DNA of 64,000 bases from an uncultured Anaeroplasmataceae bacterium. Its GTDB lineage: Bacteria; Bacillota_I; Bacilli_A; Acholeplasmatales; Anaeroplasmataceae. The first letter of the stretch is position 1, and each line of letters opens with the position of its first letter. Positions 55,156 through 64,000 of this stretch are shown in pieces. Below the pieces are notes generated by a model. That model saw nothing but the letters and a program-made list of their open reading frames with translations. It was not told the origin of the DNA and searched no databases. Where the stretch lies: assembly GCA_949840955.1 (NCBI GenBank), contig CATKXV010000007.1:1-64000 (forward strand), in the 5' to 3' direction. Made by a program: the position numbers and the translations under genes.

Positions 55156-55871
55156 CTCAATCTTTTAATACCCAATCTCTCTAAATACCAATTTAAACAA
55201 AATGAATTTAGTGCTTTATCTCTTTTTTTAGCATCTGGCATTATTTTTTCAACCTCATTCCAAAATAGCTTGCCATGCTTACGATGCTTTAAATGACAAA
55301 GCTCATGTAAGACGATATAATCAATGAATTCCGTTGGTAAGAATACCAAAGCAATATTAAATTCTAACCATTCATTCCCTGCTTCTTTATAAATACAGCT
55401 TCCCCAAAACCGGTCAGAGCTTGTAAGACAATACCTAGGAACTTCAAAGTTATAGTGTGTGGCATAATAATCTATATATTCTTTTATGACATCTAAAAGA
55501 ACTGTTTCTAATTCTGTTTTAATATCGTATAAGCTGAACTTACTAGGTATTACGATATCATTTCCTACCTTAATTATTTTTTTATATCGTTTACTCCTAT
55601 AAACCGAATATTTCTTACCTAATAGTTGAAGTGATGTACCATTTTTAAATGTAGGTAAATCTGTTTTACTTAGCAAATCCAGTTGTTCTTCAATAAAGCT
55701 TGCATTATTTTTTATAAAATCAAAAACATTTTCTCTACTACATTTCATAAAAAGATTGGCCAAAATTTCTATTTGTCCATAGGAATTTATCCTAAGATTC
55801 AAATATTTAAAACGAGAACTAAAACCAAACAGAATTTGTAGCTCCTTATGATTTACTACTATCTGATCCAT
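55146..55871 (-). CDS. YgjP/DUF45-type zinc metalloprotease
   Basis: FIDYIVLHELCHLKHRKHGKLFWNEVEKIMPDAKKRDKALN. Confidence 0.9.
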   Translation of the reverse strand: MDQIVVNHKELQILFGFSSRFKYLNLRINSYGQIEILANLFMKCSRENVFDFIKNNASFIEEQLDLLSKTDLPTFKNGTSLQLLGKKYSVYRSKRYKKIIKVGNDIVIPSKFSLYDIKTELETVLLDVIKEYIDYYATHYNFEVPRYCLTSSDRFWGSCIYKEAGNEWLEFNIALVFLPTEFIDYIVLHELCHLKHRKHGKLFWNEVEKIMPDAKKRDKALNSFCLNWYLERLGIKRLRCY

Positions 55872-56440
55872 CAGTTTACTCCTCTCATAATTTTTTCAAT
55901 TATTAATGATAAAGGATTATTTAAATAGATTTCATCCAGATGGAAAAAGCTTCCTTTAAAAAAAGTATAAATTGGGCTGCCTTCCTCTTGAATAACTAAA
56001 ATAATTTGCATAACAATTAAAGCAATTATTATAAATGCTACTACACTAAGTAACGCTCCTAATGATTTGTTAATTATTTTAAAAACCTTATGATCTGACT
56101 CTGCTATACTAGATATAATAGACACAACTATTTTTCTTATAATTGTTACTAAAATAAATAATATAACAGCAACTGTAATTATTTCTATTCGGATCAATAG
56201 CAAGAAATCACAAAACCAATTGGATGCATTTGTTAAACCATTTACGATAACATTCATAAAATTTTCAACAAAACCGATATGTATTATTAAACCAAATAAA
56301 AAATAACAGTTTATTATACTAATCAGAATACCAATGATTCCTTTAGTTAAAATACGTAGTCCCCTACCAAAGCCCACTAGAACTCCAATTAAGGATACTA
56401 CTAAAACAATAAATATAATAAGATAATCAGCTAGAATCAT
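55871..56440 (-). CDS. CvpA-like four-TM membrane protein
   Basis: LIIFIVLVVSLIGVLVGFGRGLRILTKGIIGILISIINCYFLFG. Confidence 0.65.
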   Translation of the reverse strand: MILADYLIIFIVLVVSLIGVLVGFGRGLRILTKGIIGILISIINCYFLFGLIIHIGFVENFMNVIVNGLTNASNWFCDFLLLIRIEIITVAVILFILVTIIRKIVVSIISSIAESDHKVFKIINKSLGALLSVVAFIIIALIVMQIILVIQEEGSPIYTFFKGSFFHLDEIYLNNPLSLIIEKIMRGVN

Positions 56441-56563
56441 AATGTCTTATTCTCCTTTACGGCTATATTATACAATATCAAAATCTAAATCCTGTCACTT
56501 GAAAAAAGACATTAAAAAAAGACTAAAATATTAGCCTTTTTTAATGTACTATTTCATTTTGAA

Positions 56564-57100
56564 TTAACAACCATAACTTCTTTCTTCCAACTCCAATTGC
56601 ATTCCCTCGTAAAATTCAATTGATTTTTGGTTTTCAAAGCAATATCTTACAAGCAAATCGTTCGGGTTATTTTTAGCTAATATATATCCAGAGGACGCTA
56701 ATAGTTGTTCTAATTGTCCTAAGGAGGCATTGCAGCAAAAACCCAAACAAATAAGAGTTTCTTTTTTTGCAGAGCTCTTGTGACTATGGTCAGCCAAGCG
56801 ATAAATGGTTTGTCTAACAACTCTTTGATCAATGACCTTTGTTACTTTAGGAATGGTGAGGTTGTTATCCTCTAGAATTTGATCAATCACTGCTGCCATA
56901 GATAAATGATTTTGATAATCACTTATATACTGAAGAACTGCATATCTTTCATGTTCAATTTGATAGTCAATACTCATTTCTCTTTTTGGAATACCATAAG
57001 CTGTTTTTAGAACTTCAACCCCCGTTTTTGAAATGATTGATTCTTTATTTAAGGATTCCTCAAAAATCGAATAAATTAATTCAAATAAATTATTGTCCAT
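56564..57100 (-). CDS. XRE-like HTH-containing protein of unknown function
   Basis: KVIDQRVVRQTIYRLADHSHKSSAKKETLICLGFCCNASLGQLEQLLASSGYILAKNNPNDLLVRYCFEN. Confidence 0.55.
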   Translation of the reverse strand: MDNNLFELIYSIFEESLNKESIISKTGVEVLKTAYGIPKREMSIDYQIEHERYAVLQYISDYQNHLSMAAVIDQILEDNNLTIPKVTKVIDQRVVRQTIYRLADHSHKSSAKKETLICLGFCCNASLGQLEQLLASSGYILAKNNPNDLLVRYCFENQKSIEFYEGMQLELEERSYGC

Positions 57101-57236
57101 AATTATTCCTAGTATAATTAAAATTGTACTTAATAATTATACAATCTCCTTTTCTTAAATTTTATTTGTAGTAGCAAATAAACTAACATCAATTAAAAAC
57201 AAGCAATAATACTTTATGCTTTTGATTTATTTCTTA

Positions 57237-60200
57237 TTATGTTTCATCAAAAATTAAGCTTATATAAACATCAATCTTAGTTCCATTTGTTCCATCAGTT
57301 CCTGGGCTGCCAGATTCGCTCCCCCCCATACCTTTCGTTTCTCCACCTTCTGCTCCACCAATACCTTTTTTTGAACTTTCAGGTTTTATTTCAGTAGAAA
57401 GCGTAGATAAAGCATATGTTTTACCTATACCATATTTAAGAGACAATTCTTCTATATTTCCGCCATTGCCGCCATTGCCCCCTGATCCTCTAGTAGGTTT
57501 ATTCACTGCATCCCTATGAACATCACCGCCGTCGCCGCCATTACCTCCAAGGCCTCCACTTGCTAAATCATTAACAAGTATTCTTTTAAAGTCATCAATG
57601 GTTCCACCAGTTAAAGTAGTAGTATTTGGTATCGGTGATTTAGAAACACCACCATTGCCCCCTTTTCCGCCTTTTCCGCCATTAGCTGATTGCACCCATG
57701 TAGCTTGATTTCCATATCCGCCTTTTCCGCCGTTGCCACCATTACCACCATTACCATTTTTTAATAGAATAATGGATTCAATAGTTTTAACATCAAAGTA
57801 AATGAGATTAGAAACAATACAATGTCCACTATTTCCACCATTGCCGCCATTACCTCCACTACCTGCGGTGCAATTACCAGTCTTTTCTTCTCCTTTTCCG
57901 CCATTGCCGCCATTACCTCCACTGCCTGCTATAATTGAAATTTTGGCAGAGGTTGTTATATTTTTGAACGTTATGGAGTCACTCTCTATTGCTGTTCCGC
58001 CTGATGTACCATGACCACCTGATTGACCAACAGAAGTTGTACTCGAACCAGCTGCACCGCTTCCTGCTCTAATGTTAAGAGTCCCATAGATATTTAAACG
58101 AATGCTATCACATTTTACTGCAACTCCACCATCCAATAAAGTATCATTAGAATCAGCTCCTATAATTTCACAATATCCATAGGTAAATAGATCTAAATTT
58201 ACACAATTCAAAGTTGGCTGTTCACAAGAACTTGATTTTAATATTGCATTATTTAAATATAAATGTAATGGACTTGTTCCTGTATATTGAACTATACTTT
58301 TATTCTCTAGTGATGTTAATACTGCGTCGTTAACAAAAATATCAATTTCCTTGTTACGATTATTCATTGAAAGTGAAAAAATATAAGGCTGTATATCATT
58401 TGTCTCAATTAAGCTATCTTCTCCAATTATATATATAGTGGTAATATTATCAGAAACTATTATGCTATTTATATCTGTTTTAGAGGAAAGATGTACCAAT
58501 TGAAAAGCAGATAAATTATTTATAAACTCTAAACTTTTTAATGATTTAATCGAATTCTCATTTGGTAAATATAGATGCTCTATATATTCATTTTCATCAA
58601 AACAAAGAATTTCGTTTATTGGATTTTCTTTAATTGATATTTCGTTTGCTAATATATGAGTCACATTCAAGGTAGATATCAAGTTGTTATTTAAACTCAA
58701 GCTATTTATTGATATGCCATTAATATTTATCGCATTTAATTTGTTATTAGATAAATCTAGATAATTAATTTCTTTAAAATTTAATAGTTCAACTTTAGTT
58801 AAATTTTTATTTGATAAATTTAAGTTGATCAAACTTATATTATTTCCAATGAAATTAATTGTTGATAATGTAGTATTTATAGAAAGGTTTTTAATGTAAA
58901 TATATTCTTCCTCTCCAAATAAATTAGAGATATCTAATTCATTTGTATTTAGTCTAAGATAATCTAGGCTTGTCCCCTTTAAAATACTTGTTCCATATTC
59001 TACATTATTGGGTAGAGTAATATCCGTAAATCCACTATTTATAAACGCATTATCACATATTTTGCTTATTATATTAGGTATAACGATTCTCTTAGTTTCA
59101 GAAATAGAGTTATTTATATTCTCAAATGCATTTGGACCAATAACGGTCACATTGGATGGAAAACTAGATTCAGTTATATTCATTGTAGCAGTACGATTGT
59201 ATTTAACAATAATTTGTCCTAAAACCAAAAAACCATTTTTATACTCTCCCAAATCCTTTTCCCACCATAATGTATTTGAAAAGGCTTTATTTCCTAAGTC
59301 AATCAATCCATTTGCACCATAGATGGAATTTAATTTTACACAGCCTTTAAATGCATTATTCGATATATATTCTATAGAATTTGGTATAAAAACTTGAATG
59401 ATTGAAGTATTATTTTCAAAAGCACCTTCACTTATACCTACGATATCTATTCCATTATATTTATTTGGTAATATGAATTTGTTTTTGTCTAATGCCCCTG
59501 AATAGGTTTTCCATAGTTCCGTTAGTCCCGTAATGCAAAGATTACCCATTTTATCTTTTTCAACTGAGAACCAATTTTCTGGAATTTCTTCCCATATTGC
59601 ATACAAAGATAATCTAGTATTATTATCACCTAAATTATCTGGAACAATAGTCCAATCTATTTGATTTTCTTTCAATCCGACTTTGGTACTACTATCAATC
59701 TCTGTAGACCAACCTAAAAACAAATCACTTTCAACAGGAATAGGAAAAGATACTTTATCTCCTGTATAAACTGTCATACTCTTATTTTCTCCATATAAGG
59801 ATTCAAAAGAAAGTATATAACTATTAGCGGTCCACTTTGCATATAAATATAAATCTTTAGCCAAGGTGGTATCTATTTTTATCAACCTATTTCCAGTAAA
59901 ATTTGAATCGTAATACCAACCAGCAAAAGTATAGCCTCTTCTTATTGGACTATTAAGCATAAAGGGTTCCAGTTCAACATTATATGAATCCACTAAATCT
60001 TTAGCTTCTACATTCTGTCCATTTAATTCATATGAAATATTATATTGAATAAGTTTCCATTTTGCTGTTAATGTTTTACTAGATGCAAAATCACATATGT
60101 CCCCATTATTATATTTTTGATCTTCAGTATCAAACCACCCAATAAAGGCATACCCTTTTCTTATAGGTGTTATCATTCCTTGAATTATCTGATTATAACC

Positions 60201-61559
60201 ACAAAGAATTTCATCAATTATTAATTTACCAGTATTATCAATGTAATTTAATTTTATTGAATATTTTTCCATTTCCCATTTTGGAATTAAAGTAACATCT
60301 TCTGATATAGTCCATATGTCCCCATTATTAAAAACAACAGCATCATCCGTACTCAATGCCCAGCCAATAAAAGAATATCCTTTTTTAGTAGGTGTAGATA
60401 ATGTTAATACCTTTTTGCCATATGTGACCTCTAATGCCTCAATACCCTTTGTATCGCTATCCAAATAATCCAATGTTAAATTGTATGTGTTTGCGTTCCA
60501 TTTTGCATATAGAACTAGATTCTTGCCTAAATTTGATTCTAGACAATCAACTTGTTCTCCAACACATTCTTCATCATAATACCAGCCATCAAAGGTATAT
60601 CCATTTCTTGATGGATCATATAGACTAATGTTATCAAGCTCTGCATTATATGATTCAATATTTTTAGGATGATTTGTTCCTCCATTTAGCTCATAAGTAA
60701 TACTATAACTTTCTAAAATCCATTTTGCATATAATTTAATTTTGTATGAAAAGCTAATGTCTGGTAAAATTTTCATCACTTTTCCTTTTAATTCTAAATT
60801 CGTATACCAGCCATCAAAATTATAACCTTGTCTAGTTGGAACAGGTAATGCTTTATCCTTTGTAGTAATAGAATAAGAATGAATCGTATCATCTGGAAAT
60901 ATACACTCATGTGTATTCTCATAATAAACTTCACGTTCACCAAATATAAAACGATATATTCCAAACACACTTATTACTAAAATACTTGCCAACAAAATCC
61001 AAGTAAAAATTTTTCTTTTTTTTCTCTTTGTTTGTATTTTTTTAGAATGTTCTAAATCATCAGTCGTCTCTAAACTTTTCAAATCACTACGATGCTCATG
61101 TACCATAGCAAATATGCCTATAGGTATACCCAAAAGCAAATCTATTCTTTCAACAATTATAGTATCAAAAACATTTGCAAAGCTAAGTACAGCAAACAAA
61201 ACATAAACGATACCCAAACTAGACCAAAAGAGAATAAAGCCATCAATGTTTTTGAGGTGATTTTTAAAGCTTTTTGTCGATTTAAAATGTTTGTTGTGAT
61301 TATCCAACCAAACATCTAATTGTGCTTCAATTTTAATTAGAATCTCCTTAATTTCTTCTGTTCTCATACCTCTTATATAATTTTGAAAACTAGCACTTGG
61401 AGAATCTCCTAAATCATTAAAAATTGGTAAATCAATTCGAACATCGTCATTCGAATTTGTTTTTAAACGATTTGTGATTTTCAAATAATACTCCTGATAT
61501 AGATTAGGATAATCGAACTTGAGTAATTCTATAAACTCTTTTAGTTCTTTTTTTGTCAT
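57237..61559 (-). CDS. Giant membrane-anchored protein: cytoplasmic N-term, TM helices, six InlB-B/Listeria-Bacteroides repeats, LRRs, C-terminal GGxGG repeats
   Basis: Repeats YNFDGWYTN, YTFDGWYYD, YSFIGWALS, YAFIGWFDT, YTFAGWYYD, LFLGWSTE; BspA-type and classic LRRs; multiple GSGGNGGNGGKG tracts. Confidence 0.88.
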   Translation of the reverse strand: MTKKELKEFIELLKFDYPNLYQEYYLKITNRLKTNSNDDVRIDLPIFNDLGDSPSASFQNYIRGMRTEEIKEILIKIEAQLDVWLDNHNKHFKSTKSFKNHLKNIDGFILFWSSLGIVYVLFAVLSFANVFDTIIVERIDLLLGIPIGIFAMVHEHRSDLKSLETTDDLEHSKKIQTKRKKRKIFTWILLASILVISVFGIYRFIFGEREVYYENTHECIFPDDTIHSYSITTKDKALPVPTRQGYNFDGWYTNLELKGKVMKILPDISFSYKIKLYAKWILESYSITYELNGGTNHPKNIESYNAELDNISLYDPSRNGYTFDGWYYDEECVGEQVDCLESNLGKNLVLYAKWNANTYNLTLDYLDSDTKGIEALEVTYGKKVLTLSTPTKKGYSFIGWALSTDDAVVFNNGDIWTISEDVTLIPKWEMEKYSIKLNYIDNTGKLIIDEILCGYNQIIQGMITPIRKGYAFIGWFDTEDQKYNNGDICDFASSKTLTAKWKLIQYNISYELNGQNVEAKDLVDSYNVELEPFMLNSPIRRGYTFAGWYYDSNFTGNRLIKIDTTLAKDLYLYAKWTANSYILSFESLYGENKSMTVYTGDKVSFPIPVESDLFLGWSTEIDSSTKVGLKENQIDWTIVPDNLGDNNTRLSLYAIWEEIPENWFSVEKDKMGNLCITGLTELWKTYSGALDKNKFILPNKYNGIDIVGISEGAFENNTSIIQVFIPNSIEYISNNAFKGCVKLNSIYGANGLIDLGNKAFSNTLWWEKDLGEYKNGFLVLGQIIVKYNRTATMNITESSFPSNVTVIGPNAFENINNSISETKRIVIPNIISKICDNAFINSGFTDITLPNNVEYGTSILKGTSLDYLRLNTNELDISNLFGEEEYIYIKNLSINTTLSTINFIGNNISLINLNLSNKNLTKVELLNFKEINYLDLSNNKLNAININGISINSLSLNNNLISTLNVTHILANEISIKENPINEILCFDENEYIEHLYLPNENSIKSLKSLEFINNLSAFQLVHLSSKTDINSIIVSDNITTIYIIGEDSLIETNDIQPYIFSLSMNNRNKEIDIFVNDAVLTSLENKSIVQYTGTSPLHLYLNNAILKSSSCEQPTLNCVNLDLFTYGYCEIIGADSNDTLLDGGVAVKCDSIRLNIYGTLNIRAGSGAAGSSTTSVGQSGGHGTSGGTAIESDSITFKNITTSAKISIIAGSGGNGGNGGKGEEKTGNCTAGSGGNGGNGGNSGHCIVSNLIYFDVKTIESIILLKNGNGGNGGNGGKGGYGNQATWVQSANGGKGGKGGNGGVSKSPIPNTTTLTGGTIDDFKRILVNDLASGGLGGNGGDGGDVHRDAVNKPTRGSGGNGGNGGNIEELSLKYGIGKTYALSTLSTEIKPESSKKGIGGAEGGETKGMGGSESGSPGTDGTNGTKIDVYISLIFDET

Positions 61560-61684
61560 TTTTCAATCCCTACTTTCCTGTTTTTTTTAAATATATTTAG
61601 GCATTGCAATAAAAATTTTCATTTAAAATAAGCGAAAAACAATTTTCGCCAAATAAATATGTATTATTGTTATATGCTATTTAC

Positions 61685-62020
61685 ATGAACCTAAAATGTG
61701 AAATATATTTAATTTGTTATATTAATAATAGACCTGTTGATTTCTTATTACCCGTCTATTCAAAAAATGAATATGAGATGTTGCCAGAAAATGCTGGTTC
61801 ATCTTTTAAAATTAAAAATCCTCTTAATGCAGAAATTATGTTAGCGAGTAAAGAAAATTATACGCTATATCTATTTAAAATTAATATTGAAAAAGCATGT
61901 AAAGCAAACTCAAACATATCCTTTTCTATTGTAACGGATAAAGATGATGTTTTTTTACGCGTTTTTACAGATGTCAAACATAATGCATATTATAAAATTA
62001 CTGATGTTTATCAAAAATAA
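61685..62020 (+). CDS. Small hypothetical protein
   Basis: MNLKCEIYLICYINNRPVDFLLPVYSKNEYEMLPENAGSSFKIKNPL...; only plus-strand ORF in this neighbourhood. Confidence 0.4.
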   Translation: MNLKCEIYLICYINNRPVDFLLPVYSKNEYEMLPENAGSSFKIKNPLNAEIMLASKENYTLYLFKINIEKACKANSNISFSIVTDKDDVFLRVFTDVKHNAYYKITDVYQK

Positions 62021-62045
62021 CAGGTGGTTTAATTGTAAAATTTTA

Positions 62046-62927
62046 TTATACACGAACACAAGAAACATATAAAATAAAAATTATTATGAAAAAAACTGTT
62101 TCAAAACTATAAATAATTGGACTTACCATGTCATAATCTATATCAAAGGAATTATATTCATTTGCAAAAAACAAAATTTTTCTAATTATCATCAAAATAC
62201 TATTAAACATCAAAAATATAAATAATGCAATTATAGCTCCTGTTATTTCTGTTATGGGATGATATGAGAAAAGCCATAGAGTAACAGTACTAAAAATCAA
62301 AAGAACTATTTCTAGAGTTTTCCCCCACTGCTTAAAATCAAATGTGGACCTATTGAAGTGATAAAACCAAATTATTACTGCAACTACATTAATAAGAGTT
62401 ATTGAAAGTAAAGGAACAATGCAAAACCATGGCAATTTTACTTCTTCCATAAAAGAAAGATACCCCGGCCTATATAATATAAGCCATGATAATACTATAT
62501 TAAAAACAAGTATGGTACATATAAACAAGCATGAGTAGAAGGCTACCCTTTTTTCGTTTCTTTCTTCTAGTTTATTTAAATCATATCTACTTAAGACCTT
62601 TGATTCATCTGCTTTTGAATGTATTCTATTGCTTAATTCCCTATAGTTTTCTTGTAAAGATGTGATATTAGCTTTTCTTTCAAGTTTTTCATTAAACCCA
62701 CTTACTTTAGTGTCAAGATCATAATTTTGCTTGCGTAAACCATCCATACGTTCTTCAAGATTTAAAATCTTATTCTCTAATTCCACTTTTTCTTGCTCAA
62801 GTAACTGCAATTTTTCATGAAAGAAAGTATTTATATCTTCCATTTTTTTAAAATTCACATAGACTTTTCCTTCAAGTATTTCAATTTGATTCGATTTAAT
62901 ACTATCTCCATCTTTTTCTTCTAACAT
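62046..62927 (-). CDS. Coiled-coil protein with about five C-terminal TM helices
   Basis: Heptad region FHEKLQLLEQEKVELENKILNLEERMDGLRKQNYDLDTKVSGF; then hydrophobic segments to the C-terminus. Confidence 0.65.
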   Translation of the reverse strand: MLEEKDGDSIKSNQIEILEGKVYVNFKKMEDINTFFHEKLQLLEQEKVELENKILNLEERMDGLRKQNYDLDTKVSGFNEKLERKANITSLQENYRELSNRIHSKADESKVLSRYDLNKLEERNEKRVAFYSCLFICTILVFNIVLSWLILYRPGYLSFMEEVKLPWFCIVPLLSITLINVVAVIIWFYHFNRSTFDFKQWGKTLEIVLLIFSTVTLWLFSYHPITEITGAIIALFIFLMFNSILMIIRKILFFANEYNSFDIDYDMVSPIIYSFETVFFIIIFILYVSCVRV

Positions 62928-62943
62928 AATTTTTTTCTCCTAT

Positions 62944-64000
62944 TTAATCTAATATTGTTTCATCCACTAATAGTTTTGAATATTTCATGATATCTCTAAT
63001 ATTTATCTTGTCAATCTCGCTAAATGACTTCTCACAATCATATATTTTGTATGTTACAAAACTTATGTTTATAAAAAAAACAAAAAGCAAATTATATTTT
63101 GTTTGGAATAAAATATCCTTGGAGATTTTGCAAGTATGAATAAAATTTGAATTACTTATTTTAAATTCTATTTCTTGAAAATCTTCCCCATAGAACAATG
63201 TACGATAGCGCCAATTCTCGACAGTAGCTTTCTCACAATGTATATAATAAAAAGGATTACTATCTTGACTAATAAGAATAAGTTTCTTGGTAGAAAGTTC
63301 TGTAGCTTGGGTAAAATTAGTTTCGTATCTTCTTTTATAAAACACTCGTGGTTTAAACTGCAGTTTTGCTCCCATTTCCTCCATTGCTTTTATACAGCCT
63401 CCAATGGCAACTGCGTTGTAGCATGTGATAGGTATATCATCCATATCATCTATTTTTAATTTCCGAGTATTTTCACCAAACATATCTACTACCTTAATTT
63501 TTTTAGAACTAACCTCTTGTACAATACAAGTTAGTTTCTCTCGTAAAGGATAAATAATAGATGTTCCTCCTACAAAAAAAATTGTGTCAATATCTTGTCT
63601 TTGAGAATAACTTTCAAGAGATTCTTTAAGAGAACTTGCTATTTTCTCAAAAACATCTTTAATATTATTTTTTGTCTGGAATTGTTTTCCGTTCAAAAAA
63701 ATTTCTCCTGTAGAGAGAATAGAATAATTCCTCTCATTATTTACACTATTAGAATCATAACAAAATGTATGATTTTTCATACCATCATAATATACTGATC
63801 TCATTTTATTTATTTCAGTTTGAGGAGAACGGGTTTCTCCTATTTGGTTTGGATCAATGCGTTCAGCAAGAAACATCTCTTCCTTTACTTGTTTACACAT
63901 TTCTTTGGATTTTATCAATTCATCAGGTAAAAGGTCAAAGAAAATTTGATCAATTTCATTTCCTGCAATATTACATCCTGTCCCAATACTACTCACGTCC
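62944..64000 (-). CDS. Hsp70/actin-fold ATPase-like protein, N-terminus beyond window
   Basis: DVSSIGTGCNIAGNEIDQIFFDLL and FVGGTSIIYPLREKLTCIVQ...CYNAVAIGGCIKAM resemble Hsp70 phosphate-2/adenosine motifs; frame stays open to window end. Confidence 0.65.
   Translation of the reverse strand, partial: DVSSIGTGCNIAGNEIDQIFFDLLPDELIKSKEMCKQVKEEMFLAERIDPNQIGETRSPQTEINKMRSVYYDGMKNHTFCYDSNSVNNERNYSILSTGEIFLNGKQFQTKNNIKDVFEKIASSLKESLESYSQRQDIDTIFFVGGTSIIYPLREKLTCIVQEVSSKKIKVVDMFGENTRKLKIDDMDDIPITCYNAVAIGGCIKAMEEMGAKLQFKPRVFYKRRYETNFTQATELSTKKLILISQDSNPFYYIHCEKATVENWRYRTLFYGEDFQEIEFKISNSNFIHTCKISKDILFQTKYNLLFVFFINISFVTYKIYDCEKSFSEIDKINIRDIMKYSKLLVDETILD

Noticed and set aside
48473-56440. Integrative conjugative element or prophage
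   Set aside because: VirD4, FtsK-like and ClpP-like genes are suggestive, but no relaxase, VirB4, integrase, terminase, capsid or att repeat is visible within the window; left as unresolved system
57802-58014. Plus-strand Pro-rich 70-aa ORF (PPLPPLPPLP)
   Set aside because: Antisense artefact of the GGxGG-repeat coding region
57440-58050. Possible CRISPR-like repeats
   Set aside because: Short, irregular repeats in frame with glycine-rich coding sequence; no uniform repeat/spacer pattern, no cas genes
1-64000. Mycoplasma-type genetic code 4
   Set aside because: TGA serves as a normal stop (e.g. ORF ending 14268) and Trp is encoded by TGG throughout

Overview
This 64 kb window comes from a low-GC Bacillota/Bacilli-type chromosome. 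It uses standard code 11: TGA is a stop (e.g. the ORF ending at 14268) and Trp is TGG. It starts inside the 5' end of a 16S rRNA gene on the minus strand. Core content includes tRNA-Tyr, SRP RNA, def, thiI, msrC-like GAF, rpsD with a structured leader, tkt, pepP, tadA, tdk, rpmE, and a Bacillus-like cysS-mrnC-[P-type ATPase]-rlmB-sigH-like-rpmG-secE-nusG block. Spore-lineage markers are also present: YlbD/YlbE/YlbF homologues, a YjcZ-type tiny membrane protein and an alpha/beta SASP-like protein. The most interesting parts are: (1) a compact nine-gene operon (48.5-56.4 kb) that combines a VirD4/TraG-type coupling ATPase, a soluble FtsK/SpoIIIE-type ATPase, two small proteins with FtsK-gamma-like winged helices, a Sel1-like protein, a ClpP-like protease, a DUF45-type metalloprotease and a CvpA-like membrane protein, with no relaxase or other conjugation gene in view; (2) a six-gene operon (22.1-31.1 kb) with an EEP-fold nuclease/phosphatase lipoprotein, a giant OB-fold/Ig-like lipoprotein, an Fbp/Afu-type ABC importer and a 2H phosphoesterase, next to a LacI-HTH regulator fused to an extra solute-binding domain; (3) an Hsp70-like / coiled-coil membrane protein / HTH / giant LRR + InlB-B-repeat + GGxGG-repeat membrane protein neighbourhood (56.5-64 kb); (4) a probable type I toxin-antitoxin-like locus at 9.28-9.67 kb. 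All functional statements are by-eye family recognition. No database search was run.
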